Part shown: positions 62,751-64,000 of the stretch, piece after piece
How the letters are laid out: each line of letters opens with the position of its first letter
How positions within the stretch are numbered: position 1 is the first letter of the stretch
DNA from: Reticulascus tulasneorum
Taxonomy: Eukaryota > Ascomycota > Sordariomycetes > Glomerellales > Reticulascaceae
DNA length: 64,000 bases
Assembly (NCBI GenBank): GCA_001557505.1
Contig: LSAX01000009.1
Location: 496,001-560,000 of the forward strand
Reading direction: 5' to 3'
Translations under genes and position numbers: made by a program
Notes under the pieces: generated by a model
Told to the model about the DNA's origin: nothing
Database searches by the model: none
The model's input: only the letters and a program-made list of their open reading frames with translations

Positions 62751-64000
62751 CTATTCATCGAGAGCTGCGAGAGTTTGCTCGAGCGTCTTGCCCGTCAAGC
62801 GCTCAAAGATATCCAGGTAGAGCTCCCTCGTCTTCTGGACAACATGCTCCGCTATCTCAACCTATGTGGCTTAACATTAGGATGCTGTAAGATGGAAAGA
62901 TCCCGGGATGCTTGGGAGCCAAGGGGTACATCATCTCAGTGGCCAGAGACAACGCCCAGCGAGTATCCGAAGGCAACTTACTTTCTGGCTCTTCTTCCCT
63001 GTGGCTATAAGCCAGTCCCTCAGGTATTGCTTGTCAAAGGACGGTTGTTCCTGACCGACTCGTACCGGAGCAGGCCAGAAGCGAGAGCTGTCTGGAGTCC
63101 TACGAAATGCAGTCAGACGTTGAATTTGGAGCCAAAGAGTTATCATAGGTCGGATTGCGGAGTTGTAAGCTGTGTCCGGGCAGCGAACGCGTGAGAGACT
63201 CGGGAATCCAAGTGAACTTACAAAACTTCGTCAATCAAGATCACCTCATCAGTTTCCTCGTCTAACCCTGTGCTTTATTAGTAAAAAGAAGAAGCAATGG
63301 GAGCAGAGTAAGGAACAAACCAAACTCAAACTTGGTATCTCTAGACACTCAAATATCAGTATGGTTTTATACAGCTTAGTGAGTAATTCTGGGCCACTGC
63401 TGGACGGCAGATTTCTGAAGTATGGCTGGAGAAGATACAATATACCTACCCAATGACGATACCTTTCTCTAACTGTAAGGTGATGTCAGCAAAAGGAATC
63501 TCAAGGTCTAACTGTCTGCATCCCAGGGGCTGGATTCGACCGTCCAGTCGCTGAGATGCAACCAGTTGACCGAGTTATGTCTCATAACATGGGATACGAC
63601 GTACGGCATATTCGTGCGCAGCGGTATAAACCCTCAAAGCCAGTGACTGTCACGGTTACGTTAGTATTTCATACGTGAGAGCACTTGGAAGTCATTTGGG
63701 TGTCAAAGAGCCCATGGCAGCGGCTCGTCGGCCATTTACCACGACCAAACACCACTGGAGGCGGTTCGAGTCAGAAAGTATACATACTTCGATCTTATCG
63801 GCATACTTCTCACCCACAATTTCTAAGGCATCCAAATTATTATTTCCCACAAATGCAAGGTTCAAGTGTTCCTGGGAGAAGCTTGGCAGTTGTTCGGGGC
63901 CGGTGGCTCGTATCTTCAGAACTAAGAGCAGGGAGACCTGCCCCACAGGCGTAACAAGAACAACTTTTTATGGAAGTAAACTCACGTCGAGCTTGTGCGG
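62751..64000 (-). CDS. ADE1: SAICAR synthetase, 3' part (5' end outside window)
   Basis: Eight coding blocks in order, (>64000)-63986, 63871-63788, 63646-63605, 63472-63450, 63340-63321, 63267-63222, 63099-62982 and 62861-62751. The enzyme joins aspartate to CAIR in purine synthesis. Spliced, it gives [12 protein letters not shown], then [20 protein letters not shown], then [14 protein letters not shown], then [31 protein letters not shown] and a C-terminal helix ending [15 protein letters not shown]; this order is diagnostic of ADE1/PurC. Two exons are only 20 and 23 nt. Most introns (109-141 bp) are longer than those of neighbouring genes. The two most upstream blocks and their joint (63872-63985) are less certain, as similarity there is weak. 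The N-terminus lies beyond base 64000. Confidence 0.85.

Overview
This window is nuclear DNA from a filamentous ascomycete (Pezizomycotina). The genes are split by short GT-AG introns, mostly 45-65 bp, many with a CTAAC/CTAAT-like branch site. The content is typical of that group: a HeLo-like/NACHT/ankyrin NLR, a Con7-type C2H2 regulator and an Mpv17/PMP22 protein resembling the Woronin sorting complex. I cannot place it below subphylum with confidence; Sordariomycetes or Leotiomycetes would fit. All exon coordinates were worked out by hand from splice signals, reading phase and remembered family conservation, with no alignment.

Layout. 1-3.2 kb: poorly coding, with one unrecognised spliced gene candidate. 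3.25-6.7 kb: an NLR (+) followed by a decayed ankyrin tail. 6.8-10.3 kb: copper chaperone CCS1 (-), mitochondrial ribosomal protein uL13m (+) and urate oxidase (-). 12.5-16.7 kb: the TORC2 subunit Rictor/STE16 (+). 17.5-19.6 kb: a THI20-type thiamine gene in 12 exons (+). 20.7-21.7 kb: an Mpv17/PMP22 peroxisomal membrane protein (+). 22.4-26.6 kb: ESCRT-II SNF8 (-), rps16 (+) with a 7-nt microexon, and the U5 snRNP factor AAR2 (-). 26.6-48.1 kb: the Con7-like regulator (-) isolated between 3.9 kb of non-coding DNA on its 3' side and 15.4 kb on its 5' side. 48.1-50.5 kb: the DEAD-box helicase DBP2 (-) with a long internal intron. 51.6-58.7 kb: a compact cluster with a 471-aa unknown protein (-), prephenate dehydrogenase TYR1 (-), ATS1/KTI13 (+) and checkpoint clamp RAD9 (-). 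60.7-62.5 kb: vacuolar-type alkaline phosphatase PHO8 (+). 62.75 kb to the window end: the 3' part of SAICAR synthetase ADE1 (-), split into very small exons.

Apart from the NLR the genes are mostly conserved housekeeping functions: copper delivery, mitochondrial translation, purine breakdown and synthesis, TORC2, thiamine, peroxisome, ESCRT, splicing, RNA helicase, tyrosine, tRNA modification, DNA damage and phosphate. They do not form one pathway or a secondary-metabolite cluster. I found no transposon, CRISPR array, tRNA or rRNA. The most interesting points are gene architecture rather than a new system: the very long non-coding region beside con7, the long DBP2 intron at what I believe is its conserved autoregulatory position, the rps16 microexon, a start codon that may stand alone in exon 1 of PHO8, three GC-AG introns, a uricase lacking a canonical peroxisomal signal, and the decayed NLR tail.
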